Below, one piece after another: positions 1-7,317 of a stretch of 64,000 nt of DNA. Both the position numbers and the translations under genes were made by a program. The notes beneath the pieces are model-generated. The model had not been told where the DNA came from and searched no databases. It worked only from the letters and a program-made list of their open reading frames with translations. Each line of letters opens with the position of its first letter. The stretch's first letter is position 1. Source of the DNA: CAWELS01 sp964468205 (GTDB lineage: Bacteria; Acidobacteriota; Terriglobia; Bryobacterales; Bryobacteraceae); assembly GCA_964468205.1 (NCBI GenBank), contig CAYXVG010000003.1, forward strand, positions 62,001-126,000, in the 5' to 3' direction.

Positions 1-821
1 ACGGGATCCTCCAGGAAGAACAGGCGGAACTGCTCAACGTCTTTGCATAGCTGGATGGCCTGGGTAGGGGTGACGCGTTCGTGGACGTCATGGAGCAGCT
101 CGATTTCATCGCCGAGCTCCCGTCTGACGGCTTCTAACATCGCGAGCAGCCGGCGGATGTAGACAGCGGGCTCGTAGACTGGACCGTCGTGGAGCGCCGG
201 CACCCGCTTCGAACCAGCGCCGGCTCCGTAGCCGGCCATTCCGGGAACGCCGATCTGGACGCGCACATGCCGGAACCCCATGGCCATGTACCGCTTGGCG
301 CTTTCAATCACTTCGGAGATTTCGCCGCCGGAGGCATGGCCGTAGCAGTCCGCGGCCTCCCGGCACTTGCCGCCGAGCAACTGGTAGACCGGCATTCCGG
401 CTTGGCGGCCCTTGATGTCCCAGAGCGCCTGGTCCACGCCGCTCATGGCGTTGTTGAGGACAGGGCCGTTGCGCCAGTAAGAGCTGTTGTACATGGCCTG
501 CCAGGTGTCGTCGATACGGTCGGCCGGCTTGCCAAGCAGGAACGGCCGCAGATAACGCTCCACCGCCGGCACAACCAGGTCGGCGCGCTGGGTGAAGCAG
601 GCGCAGCCGTAGCCGTAAAGACCATCCTGGTCCGTGATGATCTTCACGACGGGCAGCCGCAGGCCCTGGGGCGCGGTCTGGATTACCTGCACGTCCTTGA
701 TCTTCGGCGAGGGCATCGCCCGCGTCGCCCGCGCCACCTGTTCCTGGGCCGCGGCTTCCCGGGCAGTCATGAAGCCGGCAGCCGAGGCGCCGGCGAGTTG
801 CAGAAGATTTCGACGATTCAT
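1..821 (-). CDS. Enolase-superfamily dehydratase, D-mannonate dehydratase-like (3' end cut by window edge)
   Basis: The 273 visible codons start at the ATG at 821 and run off the left edge. The protein opens with a twin-arginine-like leader (MNRRNLLQLAGASAAG), so it is probably exported. It then shows the enolase-superfamily cap domain (about residues 40-150) and the start of the barrel. CYGHASG at 159-165 resembles the YGHA/NG segment of D-mannonate/D-gluconate dehydratases, and an LLHDVHER metal-ligand segment and a final FLEDP follow. These enzymes dehydrate sugar acids with Mg2+. The start lies one base after the ccmD stop, so it is the last visible gene of the ccm operon, though its role there is unclear. 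Substrate specificity cannot be read without the missing C-terminus. Confidence 0.8.
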   Translation of the reverse strand, partial: MNRRNLLQLAGASAAGFMTAREAAAQEQVARATRAMPSPKIKDVQVIQTAPQGLRLPVVKIITDQDGLYGYGCACFTQRADLVVPAVERYLRPFLLGKPADRIDDTWQAMYNSSYWRNGPVLNNAMSGVDQALWDIKGRQAGMPVYQLLGGKCREAADCYGHASGGEISEVIESAKRYMAMGFRHVRVQIGVPGMAGYGAGAGSKRVPALHDGPVYEPAVYIRRLLAMLEAVRRELGDEIELLHDVHERVTPTQAIQLCKDVEQFRLFFLEDP

Positions 822-822
822 G

Positions 823-975
823 CTATTTCTCCCGTTGTTCGAGCATTCGTTTCAGATTGTCCAATTGCCGTTGCAGCTTGCCCTCGCGAGCGCCGAGGTA
901 GAGGATGTACCCCGCCAGTATCGCCCAGACGGCAGCGAAGCCGAAAAACATGAAAGTGAAGTTCCGTTCGTCCAT
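823..975 (-). CDS. ccmD: CcmD, small haem exporter subunit
   Basis: A 50-residue protein with one N-terminal membrane helix (FMFFGFAAVWAILAGYILYL) and a charged, helical C-terminus (EGKLQRQLDNLKRMLEQREK). Size, topology and position directly after ccmC match CcmD, which helps release haem-loaded CcmE from the CcmABC complex in the inner membrane. The ATG at 975 has no good ribosome-binding site. A 20-codon open frame with a strong one lies just upstream in the same reading frame, which suggests translational coupling. The stop is followed after one base by the start of the dehydratase-like gene. Confidence 0.85.
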   Translation of the reverse strand: MDERNFTFMFFGFAAVWAILAGYILYLGAREGKLQRQLDNLKRMLEQREK

Positions 976-984
976 AGCAGATGC

Positions 985-1047
985 TCAAGCCGCGATTGCC
1001 CGCGCGGGAACCCGGATTCCGGGGCATATGAGTTCTCGCGCGTTCAT
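985..1047 (-). CDS. Possible 20-codon leader ORF before ccmD
   Basis: GAGG right after the ccmC stop is well placed for an ATG at 1047, which opens the frame MNARELICPGIRVPARAIAA and ends at TGA (985-987). That stop is 9 bases before the ccmD ATG and in the same frame. It could be a coupling leader, or the remnant of an N-terminal extension of CcmD interrupted by a nonsense codon. No homology is recognised, and it may not be a functional peptide. Confidence 0.25.
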   Translation of the reverse strand: MNARELICPGIRVPARAIAA

Positions 1048-1057
1048 GTTCGGCCTC

Positions 1058-1744
1058 CTACAATTCGTGTGTTCTGCGGCGCAGGGCATCGATTTCGCGC
1101 TGCATGCTTTCCTGCCTCAGGCGGATCAAGAGCGCCGCGGCCGCGATGAGGCCCATGGCCAGAAAGTTCCAAAGGAGCATCAGCTCCCAGGTGGGTTCCA
1201 TGTTGCCGCCGCCGGTGCGGAAGCTCAGCACAGCCTGCGGGTGCTGGGTCCGCCACCAGTCGATGGCTTTGTAAGTGATGACGACGCTGGTAAAAGCGAA
1301 GATGCAGAGAACGGCGGAGTTCTTGGCGCGTTCGGTCGGATCCTCGATGGCGCGGCGGAGCATCAGGTAGCCGAGATAGACCAGCAGGGAGATGAAGGCC
1401 CATGTCAGCCGCTGGTCCCAGGTCCACCAGATGCCCCAGATGATGCGAGCCCAGATGGAGCCGGTCGCCAGGCCGATGGCGGTAAAGACCACGCCGATCT
1501 CCACGGCTGAAACGGCGAAGTTGTCGTAGATGGTCTTTCGTTTCCACAGGTACATTCCACTGGACGCGCCGGCCAAGAAAAAGGCCGAAAAGCAGATGAA
1601 CCAGCAGGGAACATGAAAGAAGATGATGCGATAGATGGCTCCCTGCTCGGCTTCGTCAGGGAAGTGGAGCAGAATGACGTTCAAGTTCCGAATCAGTAGC
1701 GCGAGCCCGGCGATCACGAGTCCAAAGATGATCTTTTGACGCAT
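1058..1744 (-). CDS. ccmC: CcmC, haem-handling membrane protein
   Basis: A 228-residue polytopic membrane protein of the CcmC/CcmF/CcsA family. The tryptophan-rich haem-binding segment WGIWWTWDQRLTW is at residues 103-115, flanked by conserved His at about 44 (FFHVP) and 168 (WRTQHP), the expected axial ligands. CcmC attaches haem to CcmE on the periplasmic side. Length and an estimated six helices fit the family. It lies between ccmB (22 bases upstream) and ccmD in the same operon. Confidence 0.95.
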   Translation of the reverse strand: MRQKIIFGLVIAGLALLIRNLNVILLHFPDEAEQGAIYRIIFFHVPCWFICFSAFFLAGASSGMYLWKRKTIYDNFAVSAVEIGVVFTAIGLATGSIWARIIWGIWWTWDQRLTWAFISLLVYLGYLMLRRAIEDPTERAKNSAVLCIFAFTSVVITYKAIDWWRTQHPQAVLSFRTGGGNMEPTWELMLLWNFLAMGLIAAAALLIRLRQESMQREIDALRRRTHEL

Positions 1745-1766
1745 TTCTGTTGTCTGATCCTCCCGG

Positions 1767-2447
1767 CTATCCCACCAGAACCGTTTCCACGAGCCCTAGA
1801 GCCAGTGCTGTAAAAATGATATCGAAACCGATGAGCAGCCGAAGCCATATCATGTTGTCGCCCGCCACGGGCTCGCCCGCCAGGAGGACGGTGGTCAACT
1901 GCATCGCCCCCATCAGCGCCGGAATAATCATCGGATAGACCAACACCGGCAGCATGAGTTCCCGGAGCCGCAGGTTCACGGTTAAGCCGCTGAACATGGT
2001 GCCGATTACGGACAAGCCCCAGGTGGTGAGCAGGAACACCAGGGCAAGCCAGCCGAGTTGTCCGGTCCACCGGATATTGTAGAAGATGCCGAAGACCGGC
2101 ATGCAGACGGCCTCGATGGCGAGCAGCAATACCCAGTTGGCCAGCGCCTTGCCGAGGAACAAGGCCGCGCCGGAGACGGGCGACGCGACGAGTACATCGA
2201 GGCAGTCATTGGCCTGCTCGCGGGCGAAGCTCCGGTTCAGCACCAGCGTTCCGGCAAAGGAGAAGACCAGCCAGAGGAGCCCGCCGGAAATCTCCCGAGT
2301 CTGCTCGGCGGTCGGATCGAATGCGAAGCTGAAGAGCAGCAGGATCACGAGCGCGAAAGAAAGCGATGCATTGATGGCTTCCTTGGTGCGCAGTTCCGAA
2401 CGCAAATCCTTACGTGCGATGAAGAGCGTGTGGCGGAGAAACTGCAT
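1767..2447 (-). CDS. ccmB: CcmB, haem exporter permease
   Basis: A 226-residue integral membrane protein of the CcmB family. It has an N-terminal cytoplasmic stretch with RKDLRSELRTKE, followed by about six hydrophobic segments. NRSFAREQANDCLDVLVASPVSG is the typical conserved loop region. CcmB is the permease partner of CcmA in the ABC module that releases holo-CcmE from CcmC. Its ATG directly abuts the ccmA stop (TGA then ATG), so the two are translationally coupled. Confidence 0.93.
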   Translation of the reverse strand: MQFLRHTLFIARKDLRSELRTKEAINASLSFALVILLLFSFAFDPTAEQTREISGGLLWLVFSFAGTLVLNRSFAREQANDCLDVLVASPVSGAALFLGKALANWVLLLAIEAVCMPVFGIFYNIRWTGQLGWLALVFLLTTWGLSVIGTMFSGLTVNLRLRELMLPVLVYPMIIPALMGAMQLTTVLLAGEPVAGDNMIWLRLLIGFDIIFTALALGLVETVLVG

Positions 2448-3146
2448 TCAGGCCTCTCCGTAGTTCCGGTACAGCCAGCCGGGGTCTGCCAGCATGGCAT
2501 CGGAACGCTCGCCGGTGTAGACCAGGCGTCCGCGGTTCAAGAGCGCGACGTGGGTAGCGAGTTCGAGCGCTTCGCGCAATTGATGGGTGGACATGAGGAT
2601 GGAGCGGCCTTCGGCCAGAGCTTCGCGGAGCAGGGACTGGAGCATGTCGATGGCGCGGTCATCCAGAGACGTGAACGGCTCGTCCATCAGGAAGACCTGC
2701 GGATTGTGGAGGAACGCCCGGGCCACGGCCAGCCGTTGTCTCATCCCGCGCGAGAACTCGCGAGCCGTTCCGTCCATCACGTGGCCGAGGCCGGTTTTTT
2801 CGAGCCACTCCCGGGCGGCGGCGCCGGGATCGGGCACTCCGTAGAGTTCGCCGAACAGGCGCAGGTTCTCGATGGCGGTCAGTTCATCGTAGATGCCGAT
2901 CCCGTGACCGATGATACCCACGCGCGCCCGGGTTTCAGGGTCTCGCGAAGGACGGCCGAGAATGTTGACCGCGCCTTGGGCAGGTGACGAGAGGCCGGAG
3001 AGAATCCGCAGCAAAGTGGTTTTACCCGCTCCATTTCGCCCCAGAACGGCCATGCAGCAGCCAGGCTCAACCGAGAGTGAGATCTTCCGCAAGGCGGGAT
3101 AGTCGCCGAAGTATTTCCAAAGATCCTCAACGGCGACAACCGGCAT
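2448..3146 (-). CDS. ccmA: CcmA, ATPase of the cytochrome c maturation ABC complex
   Basis: A 232-residue ABC ATPase. Walker A GRNGAGKT is at 36-43, the signature FSRGMRQRL at 131-139, and Walker B VFLMDEP at 151-157, with a D-loop (SLDD) and an H-loop (MSTHQ) following. It powers release of haem-loaded CcmE from CcmCD. The identification as CcmA rather than another ABC ATPase rests mainly on the adjacent ccmB, ccmC and ccmD. The start overlaps the end of the preceding gene in the operon. Confidence 0.93.
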   Translation of the reverse strand: MPVVAVEDLWKYFGDYPALRKISLSVEPGCCMAVLGRNGAGKTTLLRILSGLSSPAQGAVNILGRPSRDPETRARVGIIGHGIGIYDELTAIENLRLFGELYGVPDPGAAAREWLEKTGLGHVMDGTAREFSRGMRQRLAVARAFLHNPQVFLMDEPFTSLDDRAIDMLQSLLREALAEGRSILMSTHQLREALELATHVALLNRGRLVYTGERSDAMLADPGWLYRNYGEA

Positions 3147-4159
3147 CAGGCGCGCTTTCCCTTCGGCGCGCCGTCGGGCGGAATCTCGCCGGACGACCGG
3201 CGATACAGGAGAAGGAAGCCGGCCAGAAGGACCAGCAACGCAAGCCCGACGATCACCTCGACGCGCTCGTAGATCTGTGCGTCGATCTGCTGGATGCCGG
3301 CTCCCCCGCCGCTGGGGGCGGCTGCCTCCGGCGGGGCGCGTAGCGAACCACTTCCCTCCACCGTCACCGAGTACTCCCGGCTGGTCAGGTCGTAGACCGT
3401 GGCCTGCGTTTGCGGCTCTTGGCCGACCGGCGTGACCTCGTCGCCCGAGAGCGTTACGCCGGCGGGCGTAACCAGCCTCACCGCCTCGCCGCTATGCAGG
3501 ACCTTGCCGGAGAAGACAAGCGGGTCGGCCTGCGGCAGGACGTAGGTCAGATCGAAGCGGGTCTCGCCCGGCTTAATGGGAAAGTCGACCTGGTAGACGC
3601 CCTCTTCGCCGGTCGCTGACGGCTCGCGCTCAACCGGCATCCCTTGCGGCGCGGTGGCCATCATGCGCACCCCGCCTTGTTTCTCGGGCGGAAGGTAGAC
3701 CCGGAGGACCCCGCTTTTCGTGTCGTCGAAGGTCGTATTGCCGGTGTTCCGCACGACGATACTTTCGTTGATATGGAGGATACCGCCCATTGGCTCTACC
3801 AGAATCATGTGCTGATCGATGCCGACGCCTGTGCGGTTGGATGTGGAATCGAACACGTCGAGCTCGAGGTCCGTCGTCGGGGCGCCGGGCTGAATCATCC
3901 TGTTGTAGATAACGCCATCATAAATGGTCTGCAGAAGGTGCGGGCCTTGAATAGTCTGGTCGATGCGGAACGCCCCGTCCGGACCGGTTTTGACTGCCGT
4001 TACCGGCTGCATGCCCTGCTGGCCCAACTGATAGAGAGTCACCAAGGCGTCCGGCTGCGCCGTATCGGATGTTTTGTTGACGACGGTACCGGAGACGGCG
4101 GCGAAACCCGTGCTGCCGGCCAGAAGAAGAATCGCCACGCGGCGCCAGTGGCGCATCAT
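3146..4159 (-). CDS. Membrane-anchored protein with carboxypeptidase-regulatory-like domain, in ccm operon
   Basis: About 337 residues from the ATG at 4159. That start is preferred over one 33 bases upstream because GGAGG precedes it and it forms an ATGA overlap with the upstream stop. It has an N-terminal signal peptide. A beta-sandwich resembling the carboxypeptidase regulatory domain follows at about 20-95 (VSGTVVNKTSDTAQPDAL, then GPDGAFRI), then a second beta-rich region. A C-terminal helix (EVIVGLALLVLLAGFLLLY) and a basic tail end the protein. It should be periplasmic and anchored at its C-terminus. The function is unknown; its place between ccmF and ccmA suggests a role in cytochrome assembly or envelope anchoring. 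Confidence 0.8.
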   Translation of the reverse strand: MMRHWRRVAILLLAGSTGFAAVSGTVVNKTSDTAQPDALVTLYQLGQQGMQPVTAVKTGPDGAFRIDQTIQGPHLLQTIYDGVIYNRMIQPGAPTTDLELDVFDSTSNRTGVGIDQHMILVEPMGGILHINESIVVRNTGNTTFDDTKSGVLRVYLPPEKQGGVRMMATAPQGMPVEREPSATGEEGVYQVDFPIKPGETRFDLTYVLPQADPLVFSGKVLHSGEAVRLVTPAGVTLSGDEVTPVGQEPQTQATVYDLTSREYSVTVEGSGSLRAPPEAAAPSGGGAGIQQIDAQIYERVEVIVGLALLVLLAGFLLLYRRSSGEIPPDGAPKGKRA

Positions 4160-4650
4160 GCCGCACCTCCATCTGCCATCGGCTTGCCGCACTCGCCGCA
4201 GAACTTCATCGGCTGCTCGAAGTTGGCGCCGCAGTGTGAGCAGGTGGTTGCGGCGGGTTCATCCGGATCCGGTATCTTGCCTCCGCACTCACCGCAGAAC
4301 TTGAGTTTGCGGGCCGATACGGCCTTGCAGTGCGGACACACGTAGTGGGGCTCGCTGGCGACTTCAACCCTGGCCGGAACCTCCGCCGCGGCCGCCTCGA
4401 TTTGCGTGGTGACGCGATCGAGTTCTTTCTGCAACTCGGCCTTCGACTTCTGGTAGTCGCCCTCGGAGACCTTTCCCACGAGGAACTCGTCCTGCAGGTC
4501 GCGCAAGTTGTCATAGATCTGAGCCTTGCGTTCTTCGAGCGGTTCAGTGGGAGAGGCCACGGCCTCTTCCGCGATGTCCCGCGGGCGTACAAAGAGAGTG
4601 TAAACAACGGCCCCGACGGTAATCAGGGCGGCCACAACTAAAATGGTCAA
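4156..4650 (-). CDS. CcmI-like membrane protein with two C-terminal zinc ribbons
   Basis: A 164-residue protein with an N-terminal membrane helix (residues 1-20). A charged helical segment follows at 38-90 (QIYDNLRDLQDEFLVGKVSE, then DYQ) that resembles the short N-terminal module of CcmI/CycH proteins. Two four-cysteine zinc ribbons end it: C105/C108/C119/C122 and C137/C140/C151/C154. The ribbons probably face the cytoplasm if the helix is an N-out anchor, but topology is not certain. It lies 62 bases after ccmF and overlaps the next gene by an ATGA. The function is unknown; by position it may be an assembly or scaffold component of the Ccm machinery. Confidence 0.8.
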   Translation of the reverse strand: MTILVVAALITVGAVVYTLFVRPRDIAEEAVASPTEPLEERKAQIYDNLRDLQDEFLVGKVSEGDYQKSKAELQKELDRVTTQIEAAAAEVPARVEVASEPHYVCPHCKAVSARKLKFCGECGGKIPDPDEPAATTCSHCGANFEQPMKFCGECGKPMADGGAA

Positions 4651-4712
4651 GGGAGTTCTTACAATTCCTTATCGAGTTTTCAACTGGTTCTCAGCATAAC
4701 AGCCGGAAGCGG

Positions 4713-6725
4713 CTATTTCTTTACCGCCTCCTTTTCCGCCACCATGCCAAGGACCTCAGTACGGGCATATTGAAGCCGTAATTTGCTCGGAATCAGGCAG
4801 ATCACGGTGCCAACCATCATGACCCAGAAACCGAGCCAGATCCAGGAGACCAGCGGAAAAACATAAGCCTGGATAACCGCTTTTTCGTTGTCGTTTGACA
4901 TTCCGGCGAAGTTCAAATAGAGGTCTTCGTTCAATCGCCGCCGGATGTCGACTTCCGACGTCCCCTGGCGGCTGGCCGTGAAGAAGCGCTTCTCCGGGTA
5001 GAGCGTGTCGATACGGTGGTCACCGGCGTAAACTTCCACCTCCGCCGTCGACCAGGAGTAGTTTGGCGTTTCTCCGGAATTGATATCGGTGACTCTGAGT
5101 TCGTAGCGGCCGATATCGAATCTGTCTCCAACGTTGACCTCAACGGTCGTGTCCTTGTTGAAGGCCGCGCCAGTGAATCCGATAAACATGAACACAACGC
5201 CCATGTGGACGACATATCCGCCGTAACGCCTCGTGTTGCGATGCGTCAATTCGACGGCGGCGGCGAGCCAATTGGCGCCGGTCCGGGCGCGGATGGCGCG
5301 GGACCCTTTCCAAAACTCCTGTAGAATCGTCCACGTCACAAACACGCAGAGGCCGAGCGATATTGTGGCATAGAAGTGGCGCACGCCGAGCGCCAGTAGA
5401 ATCACCATCGTGGTAAGACCGCCGAGGGTGGGCCCCATGAAGTTCCGCTTCAGGCTCTCAAGAGAACTCCGTCGCCACGCAATGAGCGGCCCGACGCCGG
5501 TTAGGAAAAGCAAAAACAGGCCGATGGGTACATTCACACGGTTGAAGAACGGGGCGTCGACGCTGATCTTCTCGCCGGTAAACGCCTCGGAAATGACGGG
5601 AAACAGCGTACCCCACAACACCGCAAAGCAGCTTGCCACCAGCAGCAGGTTGTTGAAAAGGAATGTGGACTCGCGGGAGACAACACTTTCGAGTTGAGTT
5701 TCGCTCTTGAGGTAATCCAAGCGGTCGAGTATCAGGTATACGACCGCCGCGATCAATACGACGAGGAAGGCGACAAAATACCCTCCGATCGGCGATTGCG
5801 CAAAGGCGTGGACGGAACTGACAATGCCGGACCGCGTAAGGAACGTACCGAAGATGCAGAGGAGGAACGTGGCTGACACCAGCACCATGTTCCACACCTT
5901 CATCATCCCTTTCTTTTCCTGCATCATGACCGAGTGGAGGAAGGCGGTGGCAGTGATCCACGGCAACAGCGAGGCGTTCTCCACCGGATCCCAGGCCCAA
6001 TACCCGCCCCATCCGAGCACGGCATAGGCCCAACCAGCCCCGAGCAGAATGCCGATACTCTGAAATCCCCATGTGATGAGCGTCCAGCGGCGGGTGGTAT
6101 GAATCCAGCTATCGCCTTGCTGTCGGGTGATCAGACTGCCCATGGCGAACGCGAAGGGAACGACAAAGCCCACGTAGCCGAGATAAAGGGTGGGCGGATG
6201 AATCGCCATCGCCCAATATTGGAGCAGCGGATTGAGACCGCTGCCATCCGGCGCGGCTACCACTTCGCGGCCCACCGCCAGCACCTGAAACGGCATGGCC
6301 ACGAAGGCGATGAGAAGCAGGAAGAAGCCTTGCGTCAACATCAGAGTGGCGGTCACCCACGGCATCATGTTGCGGAATCGGCGCCGGTTCATGTAGACCA
6401 CGACGGCCGCGTAGCAGGAGAGAATCCATGCCCAGAGAAGGAGAGAACCTTCCTGGCCGCCCCACCATGCCGCAAACTTGTACAGGGCGGGCATGTCGCG
6501 GTTGCTGTGGGAAGCGACATAGGCCAACCGGAAATCGCTGGTCAGCAGGGCATAGACAAGCAAGGACGATGCGAAGGTTAGCAGGAACCAAATGGCATAT
6601 ACCGCACGCTCGGCGCTGACTATCAGGAAAGGTTTTCGCCGCAGCTTGCCGACCACCGACCCAAGCAACGAGTAGATAGCAAGGCAGAACGCCAGAATGA
6701 TGGCAAGGGATCCCAGGTTTTCCAT
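4713..6725 (-). CDS. ccmF: CcmF, cytochrome c haem lyase
   Basis: A 670-residue polytopic membrane protein of full family length. It carries the tryptophan-rich haem site GWGGYWAWDPVENASLLPW at about 238-256, the conserved AIHPPTLYLGY segment near 175-184 and AWWGGQEGSLLLW at 86-98. CcmF transfers haem from CcmE to the CxxCH motifs of apocytochromes. It is 12 bases downstream of ccmE in the same operon. In classical System I it works with CcmH. No ccmH is present here, so it may act alone with CcmE. Confidence 0.95.
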   Translation of the reverse strand: MENLGSLAIILAFCLAIYSLLGSVVGKLRRKPFLIVSAERAVYAIWFLLTFASSLLVYALLTSDFRLAYVASHSNRDMPALYKFAAWWGGQEGSLLLWAWILSCYAAVVVYMNRRRFRNMMPWVTATLMLTQGFFLLLIAFVAMPFQVLAVGREVVAAPDGSGLNPLLQYWAMAIHPPTLYLGYVGFVVPFAFAMGSLITRQQGDSWIHTTRRWTLITWGFQSIGILLGAGWAYAVLGWGGYWAWDPVENASLLPWITATAFLHSVMMQEKKGMMKVWNMVLVSATFLLCIFGTFLTRSGIVSSVHAFAQSPIGGYFVAFLVVLIAAVVYLILDRLDYLKSETQLESVVSRESTFLFNNLLLVASCFAVLWGTLFPVISEAFTGEKISVDAPFFNRVNVPIGLFLLFLTGVGPLIAWRRSSLESLKRNFMGPTLGGLTTMVILLALGVRHFYATISLGLCVFVTWTILQEFWKGSRAIRARTGANWLAAAVELTHRNTRRYGGYVVHMGVVFMFIGFTGAAFNKDTTVEVNVGDRFDIGRYELRVTDINSGETPNYSWSTAEVEVYAGDHRIDTLYPEKRFFTASRQGTSEVDIRRRLNEDLYLNFAGMSNDNEKAVIQAYVFPLVSWIWLGFWVMMVGTVICLIPSKLRLQYARTEVLGMVAEKEAVKK

Positions 6726-6737
6726 ATGAAAGTCCAG

Positions 6738-7166
6738 TTACATCGAGGCCTGCGCTTTGCCGGGCGCCGCGGCTTTGCCCGGTTCGGCCTCGTACTTTGA
6801 TGCGCACTTCGCCTGAATCTTGCTCGCGTGGAAGACACCGTGTTCGTCGATTTCCCCATCGGCCAGCGCCTGGGCTCCGTCGCGGAACGTATCCGGAAGC
6901 GGCTCGGCGCCATCGTAGACGACCGGCAAAGTCAAATGCTCCTGCGTGAGCAGGAAGCGCACCTCCCGGCCTTGCCGGGTTATGGAGCCTTCCGCCACGT
7001 CGCCGGCAACACGCAGGCGTTTACCATGAGCGCCGTCGCCCATCTCCTCGATCTCGGCGACAGTTTTGTAATAGGTCTTCGTTTCGTTGATGCCGCCAGC
7101 CGCGAGCCAGACAAGCGTTCCGAGGATCGCTGTGATGATCACGGCGAACTTGATATTGGTCTTCAT
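6738..7166 (-). CDS. ccmE: CcmE, haem chaperone of the cysteine (CxxxY) type
   Basis: A 142-residue protein with an N-terminal anchor (residues 6-24) and a beta-barrel domain (LRVAGDVAEGSITRQGREVR, then FLLTQ). The usual covalent haem-binding histidine (HxxxY) is replaced by cysteine: KCASKY, with C121 and Y125. This CxxxY form is known from some archaea and deltaproteobacteria whose Ccm systems lack CcmG and CcmH, and neither gene is in this cluster. The start ATG at 7166 has AGAGGG as its ribosome-binding site. It is the first gene of the operon, with a TATACT hexamer and a palindrome upstream. Confidence 0.92.
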   Translation of the reverse strand: MKTNIKFAVIITAILGTLVWLAAGGINETKTYYKTVAEIEEMGDGAHGKRLRVAGDVAEGSITRQGREVRFLLTQEHLTLPVVYDGAEPLPDTFRDGAQALADGEIDEHGVFHASKIQAKCASKYEAEPGKAAAPGKAQASM

Positions 7167-7193
7167 CGCACCCTCTTATTAAATAGTAATTCC

Positions 7194-7199
7194 AGTATA
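7194..7199 (-). promoter_or_regulatory. Putative -10 element of the ccm operon
   Basis: On the minus strand this reads TATACT, 27 bases before the ccmE start, in a locally AT-rich stretch. No convincing -35 hexamer lies at the normal distance. A 17-base palindrome occupies that place instead, which could suit activator-dependent transcription. Confidence 0.5.
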
Positions 7200-7219
7200 C
7201 CGCCAAAGATGCTCCAACC

Positions 7220-7236
7220 GGTGTCAGGGTGACACC
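7220..7236. promoter_or_regulatory. 17-bp palindrome GGTGTCA-GGG-TGACACC upstream of ccmE
   Basis: Perfect 7-base arms flank a 3-base centre. It sits about 20 bases upstream of the ccm -10 hexamer and 70 bases from the divergent peptidase promoter. The size and position fit the binding site of a dimeric regulator. No matching regulator gene can be named from the window. Confidence 0.45.
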
Positions 7237-7304
7237 TGCAAACCCGTCGCCGAATGCCAGATCTGATGGCGTGAAGTCCCTGCGGATCAGGACGGGCAGA
7301 GAGG

Positions 7305-7310
7305 TACACT
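7305..7310 (+). promoter_or_regulatory. Putative -10 element (TACACT) for a leaderless M20 peptidase mRNA
   Basis: TACACT ends 7 bases before the GTG start at 7318. Transcription would begin at or next to the start codon, and no ribosome-binding site is present there. Confidence 0.4.
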
Positions 7311-7317
7311 GAGATCA

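Noticed and set aside
2058..2987. Long plus-strand frame of 309 codons over ccmB/ccmA
   Set aside because: Antisense shadow of two certain ccm genes with their full motifs on the minus strand.
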